A stretch of 51,346 nt of DNA. Source: Clostridiaceae bacterium (GTDB lineage Bacteria; Bacillota; Clostridia; Tissierellales; Sporanaerobacteraceae). Shown here piece after piece: positions 17,392 to 27,304 of the stretch. Where the stretch lies: assembly GCA_019391515.1 (NCBI GenBank), contig JAHXQP010000006.1, positions 1-51,346 on the forward strand, given 5' to 3'. The notes under the pieces were generated by a model. It was not told where the DNA came from, ran no database searches, and worked only from the letters and a program-made list of their open reading frames with translations. The position numbers were made by a program, and so were the translations under genes. Numbering within the stretch: position 1 is the stretch's first letter; each line of letters begins with the position of its first letter.

Positions 17392-19143
17392 TTACGATAC
17401 TAATCTATTCACATCTTCTTCATTTAATACTTCTTTTTCAAGAAGAAGAGAGGCAATCTTATCTAAATACTCAATATTGTCCATAATAAGTTTTTTTGTT
17501 TCACTATAAAGATTATCTAATATATCTTTTATTCTATCAATCAATATCTTATTTCCTTCTATATTCTGTCCTAATATTGACTCATAATTTAAAAGTCCCA
17601 ATTCTTTATCCATACCATAAATTCCTATCATAGATAAAGACATTTCGGTAGCCTTTTTCAAATCACTAGAAGCTCCAGTAGTAATATTATTCTCTCCAAA
17701 TACTACTTCCTCAGCTGCCCTTCCTCCTAAAGCTATCATTATATTATTCTTTATATCATTTTTAGTTTGATACATCTTATCTGGAGGAATATTCATGCTA
17801 AATCCTCCCATTCCTCTTGTACTAGGAATAATACTTACTTTTGTAACCCTATTTTCTTTTGAAACTATTTTTGTTATTAATGCATGTCCTGCTTCATGAT
17901 AAGCAGTAATCCTTTTATCTTCAAAGGGAATAGTACTTCTGTCTTTTTTCTCTTCTCCCACTAATACTGTATAAAAAGCTTTATCTATATGGCTCATATC
18001 TATTAAGGGATCATTATTTCTTGCAGCTAGCATTGCAGACTCGTTCATTAAATTTTCTAACATAGCTCCACTAAAATACACTGTTTCATGAGCAACCTTA
18101 TTTAAATTTACAGAATCAGATAAAGGTTTATTTTTACTATGAAGACTTAATATTTTATATCTGGCATTTACATCTGGAAGTCCTACTTCTATTTGTCTAT
18201 CAAATCTACCTGGTCTAAGTAATGCCTCATCTAAGGTATCAACCCTATTTGTAGCAGCTACAACTATAATACCTTCATTTTCTTTAAAACCTGACATTTC
18301 AGTTAAAAGAGCATTTAATGTTCTATCACTTTCATCACTTCCACCATTTGAAAAGTTACCCTTTCTCTTCTTACCTAATGCGTCTATCTCATCAATAAAA
18401 ATAACACTTTTTCCACTTTCCTTAGCCTTTTTGAAAAGTGTCCTAATTCTACTTGCACCAAGTCCTGCATAAACCTGTATAAAATCTGAACCTGCTACTG
18501 AATAAAATGGCACTTTAGCTTCTCCAGCTAGTGCTTTTGCAAGAAGAGTCTTTCCAGTTCCAGGAGGACCATATAACAATACTCCTCTAGGTATCCTAGC
18601 CCCGTATTTATCATATTTATCAGGATTTTGAATAAAATCCACTAATTCTTTTAATGATCCTATAGCTTCTTCATTTCCTGCCACATCTTTAAAAGATATA
18701 TATTTCTTATTAAAATTTTCTTCATCTACATTTGACATTACAGCCATTTCTTTCTGTGCCTGTTTTGTCATATTATTGTTCAAAAAATAGCCAATTGCCC
18801 CTATTCCTAATAAAAACAAAATAAAAGTTAACCCTTGCATTAAAGCTGAATTTCCATTAGTTTCTTTAACTTTTATATTGTTGTTTAATAAATTTTCTTT
18901 GAAATTTTCTGTTCTTGGATTATCAGTTATAAAGTATTTACCATTTTTAAGTTTTCCAGTTATTTTTGGACTATCATCTAGATCTACTTTTTCAACTTGT
19001 CCATTTTCTACATAGGATAGAAATCTTTTATAAGAGATATCTTTATAATTCTTATTACTATTCATATATAAATATAGACTAGATAACAGAGCTATTGAAA
19101 TTATTAGGAATAGAAGTATTTTCACTTTCCTATCTATTCTCAT
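17392..19143 (-). CDS. ftsH: FtsH-type ATP-dependent zinc metalloprotease
   Basis: A 583-residue membrane AAA protease. Two membrane segments (about 8-27 and 103-122) flank a small extracytoplasmic domain. Then come the AAA module with Walker A GPPGTGKT (about 190), Walker B VIFIDEID (about 246) and the second region of homology RPGRFDRQ (about 310), and the M41 protease with HEAGH (about 415). It degrades misfolded membrane and regulatory proteins. It is shorter than typical FtsH (about 600-650), lacks the usual acidic C-terminal tail, and has GASSDL where GASNDL is usual. It may be a second FtsH paralogue; the other would be outside the window. It has its own promoter and a strong AGGAGG start. 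Confidence 0.93.
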   Translation of the reverse strand: MRIDRKVKILLFLIISIALLSSLYLYMNSNKNYKDISYKRFLSYVENGQVEKVDLDDSPKITGKLKNGKYFITDNPRTENFKENLLNNNIKVKETNGNSALMQGLTFILFLLGIGAIGYFLNNNMTKQAQKEMAVMSNVDEENFNKKYISFKDVAGNEEAIGSLKELVDFIQNPDKYDKYGARIPRGVLLYGPPGTGKTLLAKALAGEAKVPFYSVAGSDFIQVYAGLGASRIRTLFKKAKESGKSVIFIDEIDALGKKRKGNFSNGGSDESDRTLNALLTEMSGFKENEGIIVVAATNRVDTLDEALLRPGRFDRQIEVGLPDVNARYKILSLHSKNKPLSDSVNLNKVAHETVYFSGAMLENLMNESAMLAARNNDPLIDMSHIDKAFYTVLVGEEKKDRSTIPFEDKRITAYHEAGHALITKIVSKENRVTKVSIIPSTRGMGGFSMNIPPDKMYQTKNDIKNNIMIALGGRAAEEVVFGENNITTGASSDLKKATEMSLSMIGIYGMDKELGLLNYESILGQNIEGNKILIDRIKDILDNLYSETKKLIMDNIEYLDKIASLLLEKEVLNEEDVNRLVS

Positions 19144-19177
19144 ATTATTTTCCTCCTAGTTAACATAATGTAATGAT

Positions 19178-19206
19178 ATTATAACATTAATTTACTTCTA
19201 TGTCTA
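19178..19206 (-). promoter_or_regulatory. Promoter of the FtsH-type gene
   Basis: Minus strand: -35 TAGACA (19206-19201), a 17-bp spacer and a perfect -10 TATAAT (19183-19178), 35 bases before the start codon. Confidence 0.6.
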
Positions 19207-19255
19207 TTTCCTACATTTAGCAATGCAACAAAAAATACGTAGAAATAATATTAAA

Positions 19256-19299
19256 GCTTTTAAAACCATTAAATTGTGGATTCTAATAGTTTTAAAAGC
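19256..19299 (-). terminator. Hairpin after the 95-residue protein gene
   Basis: Eleven-base perfect arms (19256-19266 with 19289-19299, GCTTTTAAAAC), extended by further pairing. The T run is short. It lies between the small acidic protein gene and the FtsH promoter. Confidence 0.5.
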
Positions 19300-19330
19300 C
19301 ATATAAATTATTTAAATATTATATTTTTCT

Positions 19331-19618
19331 TTATCTATCTCCCTTAAGTACATCTAGTAATTTATCTAATCTTTCTATTTGTTCTTCATTAAGCAATGGT
19401 CTTATTTTTTCAAGTCTTTCTAATAAATCTTCATATTCTTCTGGCTCCATACTATCTTCCATTTTTTCATTTAACTTAATTATTTCAAAAAAAATTTCAT
19501 CATCAGATTTGTTGGAATAATCTTCTGCTGCTTGTTTTATATTTTCCATTTGTTCATCTGTAACTTCTACATTTCCTATTTTCTCTAATGATTTTCTAAG
19601 TTCATCATTATTATCCAT
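19331..19618 (-). CDS. Small acidic protein of unknown function
   Basis: A 95-residue, strongly acidic, helical protein (many Glu/Asp, no Cys, no membrane segment), with GGAGG ten bases before its ATG. Not recognised. It is transcribed divergently from another unknown protein gene, 129 bp away. Confidence 0.7.
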   Translation of the reverse strand: MDNNDELRKSLEKIGNVEVTDEQMENIKQAAEDYSNKSDDEIFFEIIKLNEKMEDSMEPEEYEDLLERLEKIRPLLNEEQIERLDKLLDVLKGDR

Positions 19619-19747
19619 TTAAACGCCTCCTTAAAACTTTATACTCTAATTTATGAAATACTTTTTGAATATATTACATTTCATGGAACATTTCTAATTC
19701 TAGCTCATATAATAACATAAGTACTTTTTCAAATAGGAGGACTCAAT

Positions 19748-20359
19748 GTGGATAATAGACTATTAGCTTTTTTCATTTTTTATGTTTTAAAAAATACTGA
19801 CATAAAGAAATCAAATGTAAAAAATGTTCTTTTACTAGATTTAAATAATCTAGATACTGAACATACAACTGAAAAAGTTAGAATTTTAAAAGAAGTAGGC
19901 CCTTACTTTCCAGAAGAACTAATTCCTATACTAAACAAATCTTTATTAATAACTGAAAAAATAATAAAGACACAGGATACTATGAATTTTATAAAAAATA
20001 ATGAACCTTTTAAAGAGGTACACTTGACCAAAGTTGAAAACAATAAGGAAAGATTCAACTACATAGTTTCAACATTAAAAAAAGAAATTCCCGAAGAAAA
20101 AATAAATAGCATAGGATATCCTTTTAGTTTAATTCTAAATTATGATAAATATAAGTATATGTTTAATCTATTTTCTTCTATAGTTTCCAATCCTGAAAAA
20201 CTAGATAACCCTAAAAAACTTATTTCCTTAATAGAGCCTATGATGGAAGGAAAAGATGAGAAAGAAAAAAAGAAAATGAAAGAAATGTTACAAATGGCTG
20301 AAATAATGATGACTTTAGAACCTTCTAATAAAAAAGAAAAAGACTCAGAAACTAAATAA
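19748..20359 (+). CDS. Unknown 203-residue protein
   Basis: Starts at GTG with AGGAGG seven bases upstream. The N-terminal segment LLAFFIFYVL is hydrophobic but short. The middle is mixed, and the C-terminal third (about 150-203) is very Lys/Glu/Met-rich and helical. No family recognised; perhaps a clostridia-restricted protein, possibly sporulation-related, but I cannot support this. Its stop codon lies in the loop of a terminator shared with the convergent pseudouridine synthase gene; the two coding regions overlap by 8 bp. Confidence 0.7.
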   Translation: MDNRLLAFFIFYVLKNTDIKKSNVKNVLLLDLNNLDTEHTTEKVRILKEVGPYFPEELIPILNKSLLITEKIIKTQDTMNFIKNNEPFKEVHLTKVENNKERFNYIVSTLKKEIPEEKINSIGYPFSLILNYDKYKYMFNLFSSIVSNPEKLDNPKKLISLIEPMMEGKDEKEKKKMKEMLQMAEIMMTLEPSNKKEKDSETK

Positions 20360-20370
20360 TTTCTGGGTCT
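20341..20370. terminator. Bidirectional terminator
   Basis: Eleven-base arms (20341-20351 with 20360-20370, AGACTCAGAAA paired to TTTCTGGGTCT with one G-T pair). The 8-nt loop overlaps the stop codons of both convergent genes, and there are A and T runs on the two sides. Confidence 0.75.
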
Positions 20371-21263
20371 TTTAAGCTTTTCATCATATTTTTTATATCT
20401 AAAGGCAAAGGGGCATTAAATTCTATTCTCTCATTAGTTCTAGGATGTTTTGCTACTAACTGGCTAGCATGAAGAGCTTGTCTGTTTATTAAATCACTAG
20501 GCTTGTTGTACAATGTATCACCAATAATAGGATGACCAATATAATTTAAATGCACCCTTATTTGATGACTTCTCCCTGTATATATTTGAATCTCTAAAAG
20601 GGTTGAATCTTTAAATCTCTCTACTACATTATACTTTGTTATCCCTCTTTTCCCATCTTTAGTAACTACTTTTTTTATACTTTTTTCTTCTTCTCGTCCT
20701 ATAGGCAAATCTATTATATCTTCATCTTTTAAAACTATTCCCTCAACTATTGTTAAGTACTTTTTTATCACTGTATTTTCCTGAAACTGTAGCGCCATCT
20801 GTTGATGGCTAAAAGAGTTTTTAGCTAATATTAAAACTCCTGAAGTATCCATATCTAATCTGTTAATAAACCTTATTTTCTTTTTGATATTTTTATTCCT
20901 ATAATAATAACTAACTCCATTTGAAATAGTGCCATCAACATGGCTTTTAGTAGGATGGACTACTATATTAGCTGCCTTATTGAGTACTAAAAGGTCATAA
21001 TCTTCATAAATTATATCTAAAGGAATATTTTGAGGAATAGTATTATCTATTTCATCTTCCAATATTATAGATATAATATCGCCTTTTTTAGTTTTTTTAG
21101 TTCTTTTTACATTAGCTCCATTTAGAAATATTAATTTTTCTCTTTTTAATTTCCTAAAAAGCCTTCCAGAAATATTATTTTTGAAAAGGACCTCTTCTAC
21201 AGTCATTCCATCGGTGTTTGCTTCAAATAAAACAACATTTTCACTTTCCTTTAAATTTCCCAT
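20352..21263 (-). CDS. RluA-family pseudouridine synthase
   Basis: About 303 residues: an N-terminal S4-like RNA-binding segment (about 15-75) and an RluA catalytic domain with the signature INRLDMDTSG (catalytic Asp near 136) and RSHQIRVHL. It isomerises uridine in rRNA or tRNA; the exact position (RluC/RluD-like) is not determined. I start it at ATG 21263, preceded by GGAGGATATAT; the ATG at 21287 would contain that ribosome-binding site within the gene. Confidence 0.92.
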   Translation of the reverse strand: MGNLKESENVVLFEANTDGMTVEEVLFKNNISGRLFRKLKREKLIFLNGANVKRTKKTKKGDIISIILEDEIDNTIPQNIPLDIIYEDYDLLVLNKAANIVVHPTKSHVDGTISNGVSYYYRNKNIKKKIRFINRLDMDTSGVLILAKNSFSHQQMALQFQENTVIKKYLTIVEGIVLKDEDIIDLPIGREEEKSIKKVVTKDGKRGITKYNVVERFKDSTLLEIQIYTGRSHQIRVHLNYIGHPIIGDTLYNKPSDLINRQALHASQLVAKHPRTNERIEFNAPLPLDIKNMMKSLKDPEII

Positions 21264-21371
21264 ATATATCCTCCAATTATTTTTCATTTATTGTATAATA
21301 TATACATAACGTTTATTATTATATCAAATTTTTTATATTTTTAAATAAGGGCTTACTTAGGAGGGAGAATT

Positions 21372-22184
21372 TTGAGTTTAAATAAGGATCGAATCATAAA
21401 TATTATCTCAAATAACAATAAGGATTCTAAAAAAACTCGTGAATTGCTAGTACAGAAATTAAATAATAATGGATTTGTAGTTCCAAAGGATTATGATGAT
21501 AATGGGGAGTTAAATATTTGTATTGGTGGAGATGGAGCTTTTCTAAGAGCAGTACATAAATATAATTTCCCTAAAATCCCTTTTGTAGGTATAAATACAG
21601 GACATTTAGGGTTCTTTCAAGAAATACTTCCAGAAAATTTAGATGAATTTATTAATAATTACAAAAACAAAAAATATTTTATTGAAGAAATATTTCTTAT
21701 CGAAGCCAATGTTTGTACTAAAGATCATTGTATAAGGCTCACTGGAGTTAATGAATTTGCTATTAAAGGAATTGATTCTAAAGTAGTCCATTTAGAAGTT
21801 TTTATCAATGACAACCATTTAGAAAAACTCAGTGGAGATGGGATTATTATATCTACTCCTGTTGGAAGTACTGCTTATAATTTCTCTAGTGGAGGAAGTA
21901 TTGTCTATCCTTCTCTTAAAACTTTACAAATAACACCGCTGTCCCCTATTAGTTCTAAAGCTTATCGCTCCCTTCCAAATAGTACTATTGTTCCTGGTGA
22001 TATGACTATAAAGATAAAACCAGAACATTTATATCAAAATTCTATCTTAATAGTAAATGATGGCGTTCAGCATACATATGAAAATATAGTTGAAATTTCC
22101 TTCACTATTTCTAAAATGACGATTTTTAGATTAGTCTTTAATAAAGATATGTACTGGAGCAATTTAAAAAGTAAATTTTTATAA
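21372..22184 (+). CDS. nadK: NAD kinase
   Basis: A 270-residue ATP-NAD kinase making NADP. Signatures: CIGGDGAFLRA (about residue 51), GINTGHLGFF, VNEFAIKG and GDGIIISTPVGSTAYNFSSGGS (about 155-176), then SSKAYRSLP. Start TTG with a strong GGAGGGAGAA. Monocistronic, ending at a long perfect hairpin. Essential housekeeping enzyme; length is normal for the clostridial form. Confidence 0.95.
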   Translation: MSLNKDRIINIISNNNKDSKKTRELLVQKLNNNGFVVPKDYDDNGELNICIGGDGAFLRAVHKYNFPKIPFVGINTGHLGFFQEILPENLDEFINNYKNKKYFIEEIFLIEANVCTKDHCIRLTGVNEFAIKGIDSKVVHLEVFINDNHLEKLSGDGIIISTPVGSTAYNFSSGGSIVYPSLKTLQITPLSPISSKAYRSLPNSTIVPGDMTIKIKPEHLYQNSILIVNDGVQHTYENIVEISFTISKMTIFRLVFNKDMYWSNLKSKFL

Positions 22185-22219
22185 TATAAAAGAGAGGATA
22201 TCCTCTCTTTTATATTATA
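22180..22219. terminator. Bidirectional terminator, 40-bp perfect palindrome
   Basis: Twenty-base perfect arms with no unpaired centre (core AGAGAGGATATCCTCTCT). It includes the end of nadK and the stop codon of the convergent pepF. Confidence 0.85.
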
Positions 22220-24020
22220 TTAATTTATCCATTTCATTAACTAATTGACTAAATAGTCCTAAAGCTTTATCTACAGGTTCAGATGTTGTCATGTCCACAC
22301 CAGCTTTTCTTAGAACATTGATAGGATAATCTGAATTTCCACTTTTTAAAAATCCAATATATCTATCTACTGCTTCTTCACCTTCTTCAAGTATTTGTTG
22401 AGATAATGAAACTGCAGAAGAAAACCCTGTTGCATATTGGAATACATAGAAATTATAATAAAAATGGGGTATTCTAGCCCATTCAAAAGCTATTTCTTCA
22501 TCAACAACCATATCTGGTCCATAATATTTTTCATTCAATCTTTTATAAGTTTCACATAGATAATCTGCCGTTAAAGCTCCTCCATTTTCTACATATTCAT
22601 GAATATTCTTTTCAAATTCAGCGAACATAGTTTGTCTATATACAGTGGTTCTAAATTGTTCTAAATAATGATTTAACAGATACAACTTTTCATTATCATC
22701 TTTTACATTCTTAAGCATATGATCTATAAGCAAAGCTTCATTAGTTGTGGAGGCAACTTCTGCTAAAAATATACTATAGCTTCCATAAATATAAGGTTGT
22801 GTTGTTTTAGAATAGTAGCTATGAATTGAATGTCCCATTTCATGAGCAATTGTAAATACATTATCTAAAGTTTCATGATAATTTAACAATACAAAAGGTT
22901 TGGAATCATAAGTTCCTGAAGAATAAGCTCCACTTCTCTTGCCTCTATTTTCATATACATCTATCCACCTTGAATTAAATCCTTCATCCAATATATCTAT
23001 ATAGTTTTTACCTAAAGGTTTTAATCCTTCCTTAATAATAGTTTGTGCTTCATCATAAGGTACCTTAATATCTACATCTTTCACTATAGGAGTATATATA
23101 TCATACATATGAAGCTTATCTAATTTAAGAGCTCTTTTTCTTATATCCATATATTTATACATAGCATCTAAATTATTGTGAACAGAATTTATTAAATTAT
23201 CATATACAGAAGTAGGTATGTTATTTTCATCAAGAGCAGCTTCTAAACTAGAACTATAGTTTCTTGCCTTTGAATAAAATATGTTTTTCTTAACACAACC
23301 ATTTAATGTAGAAGCAAATGTATTTTTAAACTCTTCATAGGTATTATAAACTGCTTTAAAAGCCTCTTCTCTAACCCTTCTATCATTACTTTCCATAAGA
23401 GGTATGAAATTTCCATGGGTTATTTCTACGCTGTTTCCATTTTCATCTTTTATAGAAGGAAATTTTATATCTGCATCACTTAGCATAGAAAAAACAGTTT
23501 CTGGAGTACTAGCCATTTCCCCTATTTCAGCAAGTAAAGCTTCTTCTTTTTGCGATAATACATGATTCTTTCCCCTTAGAACATCTTCTAAATAATGTTC
23601 ATAAAGTTTTAAACCTTCTTCCTCTTGTAAATACTTTTCTAAATCATCTTCTTCCAATGAAAGTATCTCGGGTACTATAAAGGAAGTCTTGCTATTTACT
23701 AATACATATAGATTTGTAGCCCTATCAGTTAATGCCTGATAAGTAGATTCTCTACTATCTTCATCTAATCTCATTCTTGCATATACTAATACATTAGATA
23801 TTTTTCTATATAGATCATCTTTCAGTTTTAAAACTTCTAATAGTTTACTGCTACTTTCAACAGTTTTACCCTTATATTTTGATATTTCTTTCACTAATTC
23901 TTTAACACTTTTAAAATCTTCTTCCCATTCCTCATTATTTTCATACATTGACTCTAGATCCCATTTATATTTTTCTTGAATATTCTCTCTATCCATTGGT
24001 ATCTTTTTTTTATTATCCAT
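22215..24020 (-). CDS. pepF: Oligoendopeptidase F
   Basis: A 601-residue M3-family zinc oligopeptidase, cytosolic, cutting peptides of roughly 7-17 residues. The zinc motif HEMGHSIHS sits near residue 395, and the third ligand Glu lies in the following FLAEVASTTNEALL. C-terminal conserved FYNFYVFQYATG. Full length. In an amino-acid fermenter it would feed peptide-derived amino acids to catabolism. Good GGGG ribosome-binding site. Confidence 0.95.
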   Translation of the reverse strand: MDNKKKIPMDRENIQEKYKWDLESMYENNEEWEEDFKSVKELVKEISKYKGKTVESSSKLLEVLKLKDDLYRKISNVLVYARMRLDEDSRESTYQALTDRATNLYVLVNSKTSFIVPEILSLEEDDLEKYLQEEEGLKLYEHYLEDVLRGKNHVLSQKEEALLAEIGEMASTPETVFSMLSDADIKFPSIKDENGNSVEITHGNFIPLMESNDRRVREEAFKAVYNTYEEFKNTFASTLNGCVKKNIFYSKARNYSSSLEAALDENNIPTSVYDNLINSVHNNLDAMYKYMDIRKRALKLDKLHMYDIYTPIVKDVDIKVPYDEAQTIIKEGLKPLGKNYIDILDEGFNSRWIDVYENRGKRSGAYSSGTYDSKPFVLLNYHETLDNVFTIAHEMGHSIHSYYSKTTQPYIYGSYSIFLAEVASTTNEALLIDHMLKNVKDDNEKLYLLNHYLEQFRTTVYRQTMFAEFEKNIHEYVENGGALTADYLCETYKRLNEKYYGPDMVVDEEIAFEWARIPHFYYNFYVFQYATGFSSAVSLSQQILEEGEEAVDRYIGFLKSGNSDYPINVLRKAGVDMTTSEPVDKALGLFSQLVNEMDKLI

Positions 24021-24061
24021 ATAATTACCCCTTTCTTTTTTTATATTTTATATTAATTTTA

Positions 24062-25465
24062 TTATTTTATCCTATTCAATCCTTCTATCATAATTTGTCT
24101 AGCTATAGGAGCTGCAGTTTTTCCTCCAGTAGTTCCATCACTTTCTAATATTACACTAATAGCAATTTTAGGTTCATCTGCTGGAGCAAATCCTATAAAC
24201 CAAGCATGAGATTTTCCTGTTGGATTTTCTGCTGTTCCAGTCTTACCTGCTACCCTTATATTGCCAATACTAGCATTAGTACCAGTTCCTCTTTTTACCA
24301 CTTCTACCATCATATTTTTTACCTGGTTAGCTATTAGAGGATCTGTTACCTGAGAAATAGTTTCTGTATCATTTAATCTTATCAAATGTCCTTTAGGAGA
24401 TAAAATCTCTTTTACTAAAATAGGTTTTACCATATTTCCTTCATTTGCAATAGCAGAAGCTACCATAGCCATATTTAATGGTGTTACAAGTGTTTTTCCT
24501 TGTCCAATACTAGAAGCAGCAATATCTGTCTTTTTTAATTCTTCGCCATGAGCAAATTTAGAGGTCTTAACTGGTAAATCAAATGGGATATCTTTATTCA
24601 TCATAAATCTCTCACATACTCCACCTAATTCCTGTCTACCTACTTGTAGACCTAACTGTGCAAAATATGAATTACAAGATTTAACTAATGCTTCTTCTAA
24701 TCCTATTTTACCATGAGCTTTTCCACCATAGTCTTCTAATGTATAGCCCTCTACAGTAAACGAGCCCTTGCAATCATAGGACTTACTAACATTAGGATTT
24801 TCTAATCCAGCTACAGCAGTAACTACTTTAAAAGTCGAACCTGGAGCATAAAGCCCACTAGTTGCTCTATTAAGAAAAGGGCTATCCGGATTTTCTACTA
24901 TAGACTGCCAATTTTGTTTCATTGTATTAGGGTCAAAATCTGGCTGGCTTATCATAGCATATATTTCTCCATTTTGTGGATTCATAACTACTATAGAGCC
25001 TTTCTTTCCTTTAAGAGAATTCCGTGCAATTTCTTGTAATTCGTGATCTAATGTTAGTTTAATGTTGTTTCCTTCTCCATCAGGTTTTATAATCTTACTA
25101 ATCTCCTTGAGAGTTGTACTTTCTTTTAAATTAAGTAATTCATTATTATAGGTTAACTCTAGCCCTGATTTTCCATAGTCTCTATAGCTATACCCTATAA
25201 TATGGCTATAGAGACTTCCATAGTTATAGTGTCTTATAGTTGAATCTTCAGTTTTTTCACTGTAAGCCAATGTTTTTCCATTTCTATCTAAAATCATTCC
25301 CCTTAAAATATTCTCTTCATCTATCCATAATCTTTTGTTAAAACTATTATCTTTTATATTTGGAGCTGTAAAAACTTGAAAATAACTTAAATAAACTATT
25401 AAACTAACAAAAAGCAAGCACATAGCAATAAGTACCCTTGCCATTCTTTTAACTTCTTTATTCAT
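24062..25465 (-). CDS. Penicillin-binding protein 2 (PbpA-like transpeptidase)
   Basis: A class B-type PBP of about 467 residues: short cytosolic tail, one membrane anchor (about 8-28), a small dimerisation domain (DRNGKTLA...; GKSGLELTYN) and a transpeptidase with SxxK (STFK, about 209), SxN (SCN, about 262) and KTGT (about 407). It cross-links peptidoglycan outside the membrane. I start it at ATG 25465; the ribosome-binding sequence AGGTGG precedes it, and the start overlaps the end of the RodA/FtsW gene by 8 bp, showing coupling. It pairs with the upstream glycosyltransferase, as in FHA-RodA-PbpA operons of other Gram-positives. Confidence 0.93.
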   Translation of the reverse strand: MNKEVKRMARVLIAMCLLFVSLIVYLSYFQVFTAPNIKDNSFNKRLWIDEENILRGMILDRNGKTLAYSEKTEDSTIRHYNYGSLYSHIIGYSYRDYGKSGLELTYNNELLNLKESTTLKEISKIIKPDGEGNNIKLTLDHELQEIARNSLKGKKGSIVVMNPQNGEIYAMISQPDFDPNTMKQNWQSIVENPDSPFLNRATSGLYAPGSTFKVVTAVAGLENPNVSKSYDCKGSFTVEGYTLEDYGGKAHGKIGLEEALVKSCNSYFAQLGLQVGRQELGGVCERFMMNKDIPFDLPVKTSKFAHGEELKKTDIAASSIGQGKTLVTPLNMAMVASAIANEGNMVKPILVKEILSPKGHLIRLNDTETISQVTDPLIANQVKNMMVEVVKRGTGTNASIGNIRVAGKTGTAENPTGKSHAWFIGFAPADEPKIAISVILESDGTTGGKTAAPIARQIMIEGLNRIK

Positions 25466-26699
25466 GTTCTTCCACCTCTTCCACATGTAGCTCTTCAGAA
25501 GCTACTTGCAAAATACCTAATGCAATAAAGCTAGAAATCATAGAGCTACCTCCATAGCTTATAAAAGGTACTGTAATACCAGTCAGAGGTATCATTTTAA
25601 TAACTCCTCCAAAAATTATAAAGGTTTGAAAACCAAACATAACGCTAATGCCAAAAGCAACTATCCTAAAAAATTTATCACTTTGGCTAAAAGCAATTTT
25701 AAAGCCTCTATAAACTAATATTAAAAACAACATCATTATAGCAATACCAGTAAATATCCCCATTTCTTCACAAATAGCAGGAAATATAAAATCTGTATGA
25801 ACTTCAGGAATAAAATCTGGATGCCCTAAGCCTATACCAGTTCCGAAAAAACCTCCATTAGCAATAGCAAATAGTGATTGAGTAATTTGGTATCCTTTAT
25901 TATCTACATACCTCCAAGGATCTATCCAAGTTTCTACCCTTATTTTTACATGGTCAAATAAAAAATAACTAACTATGGCTCCTATAGAAGCTAATAGTAT
26001 ATTATACAATATAAGTTTTCTGTCCTTTTCATAAACATATTGAATAACTAAAAATATTAAATAAAATAATAGTGCTCCTCCTAAATCTTTCTGCAAAAAT
26101 AAAAATCCAATAAATACATATACAGCTATCAATAATCTATATCCAGACTTCCCATTTTTATCAAATTTCTTTTCATTTGTATAAAATGATGCTATGAAAA
26201 ATATAAAAGCTATTTTTATAATCTCAGAAGGTTGAAAACCAAAACTACCAAATTTAATCCAATTTCTAGCTCCTCCAATAGTCTTTCCAAATACTAATGT
26301 AATTAGGAATAAGGCTACTGAACCTAATCCATAAAATAAAGTTAACCTATCCCACTTTTTGAACTTTTTCACAATAATATAAGAAATAAAAAAAATCAAT
26401 ATTCCTCCACTTACCCATACTACTTGTCTAGCCCCTAATTTTGGGTTTAATCTATATATCATTATAATGCCTAGTTTAAGAAGCATAGTAACAATTAAAA
26501 AAATATAATGATCGCCAGAAGATATTTTTAACAAAATAAAATTTGATACATATATTATAAATATTAATACAATTCCAGTGATCAAGGTGAATTTGTCTAA
26601 TTCATCAGTACTATGTGCGAATAATAGTAATAAGGCAATTATATCAATAAGTACAAGAAGATTCCTAGGGACTCTATAGCTTATTAATTTTTTAAACAT
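25458..26699 (-). CDS. FtsW/RodA/SpoVE-family peptidoglycan polymerase
   Basis: A 413-residue SEDS-family glycosyltransferase with about ten membrane segments. Family sequences: GARNWIKFGSFGFQPSEIIKIAF (about 145-170), QKDLGGALLFY, GNGGFFGTGIGLGHP and the C-terminal PLTGITVPFISYGGSSM. It polymerises lipid II glycan strands with the adjacent PBP2. Whether it serves elongation, division or sporulation cannot be settled; the FHA gene upstream resembles the mycobacterial rodA-pbpA arrangement. Good AAGGAG ribosome-binding site. Confidence 0.93.
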   Translation of the reverse strand: MFKKLISYRVPRNLLVLIDIIALLLLFAHSTDELDKFTLITGIVLIFIIYVSNFILLKISSGDHYIFLIVTMLLKLGIIMIYRLNPKLGARQVVWVSGGILIFFISYIIVKKFKKWDRLTLFYGLGSVALFLITLVFGKTIGGARNWIKFGSFGFQPSEIIKIAFIFFIASFYTNEKKFDKNGKSGYRLLIAVYVFIGFLFLQKDLGGALLFYLIFLVIQYVYEKDRKLILYNILLASIGAIVSYFLFDHVKIRVETWIDPWRYVDNKGYQITQSLFAIANGGFFGTGIGLGHPDFIPEVHTDFIFPAICEEMGIFTGIAIMMLFLILVYRGFKIAFSQSDKFFRIVAFGISVMFGFQTFIIFGGVIKMIPLTGITVPFISYGGSSMISSFIALGILQVASEELHVEEVEEHE

Positions 26700-26711
26700 T
26701 TTTTCAACTCC

Positions 26712-27143
26712 TTATTTCCTATTTACAAATAAAAATTCTACCTGCCCTAATCGAATTCTATCGCCATTTCTCAATTTTACCACATCCATTATTTTATCGC
26801 CATTTACAAATGTTCCATTTGCACTCTCTAAATCTTCTAGATAATAATCACCTTCATCTTTTACTATCTTTAAATGTTTCTTAGATATATAGGGATCTTT
26901 TATAATTATATTATTTTGGTTGCCTCTACCAATAGTCGTATCTTTATCTAATGAATAAGCTTCCTTAACCTTAAAAGGCAAAGTTTCCTTTTGATTTATT
27001 AGTTTAAGATAATTATTTTTACTTAATGTATTAAGACTTATACCTTTTATGTCTAAGTAAATCAATCTTATAATACTTAACATAAACAAGTAAATTATAA
27101 GTATAAAAACATATTTAAATACTACTGATAATATATTAAACAT
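26712..27143 (-). CDS. Membrane-anchored FHA-domain protein
   Basis: 143 residues: an N-terminal membrane helix (about 9-29), a linker, and a forkhead-associated domain (about 63-143) with IGRG, NNIIIKDPYISKKHLKI and SANGTFVNG, which form the phosphothreonine-binding loops. First gene of FHA/SEDS/PBP2. It probably recruits a Thr-phosphorylated partner to the wall-synthesis complex, by analogy with FhaB of actinobacteria. No Ser/Thr kinase gene is in this window. Confidence 0.9.
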   Translation of the reverse strand: MFNILSVVFKYVFILIIYLFMLSIIRLIYLDIKGISLNTLSKNNYLKLINQKETLPFKVKEAYSLDKDTTIGRGNQNNIIIKDPYISKKHLKIVKDEGDYYLEDLESANGTFVNGDKIMDVVKLRNGDRIRLGQVEFLFVNRK

Positions 27144-27304
27144 TTTTGACCTCCAAATTATGAAACTATTATACTCTTTTAGAATAATGTTATCATATTA
27201 CTTAATGAATGTGAATAAACATATTTTAATTTTTAAACAAGTTTAATTTAGACTAATAATCTGTTAATATTAATCTATATGTATTTATTTAGGGAGGTAT
27301 TTCT

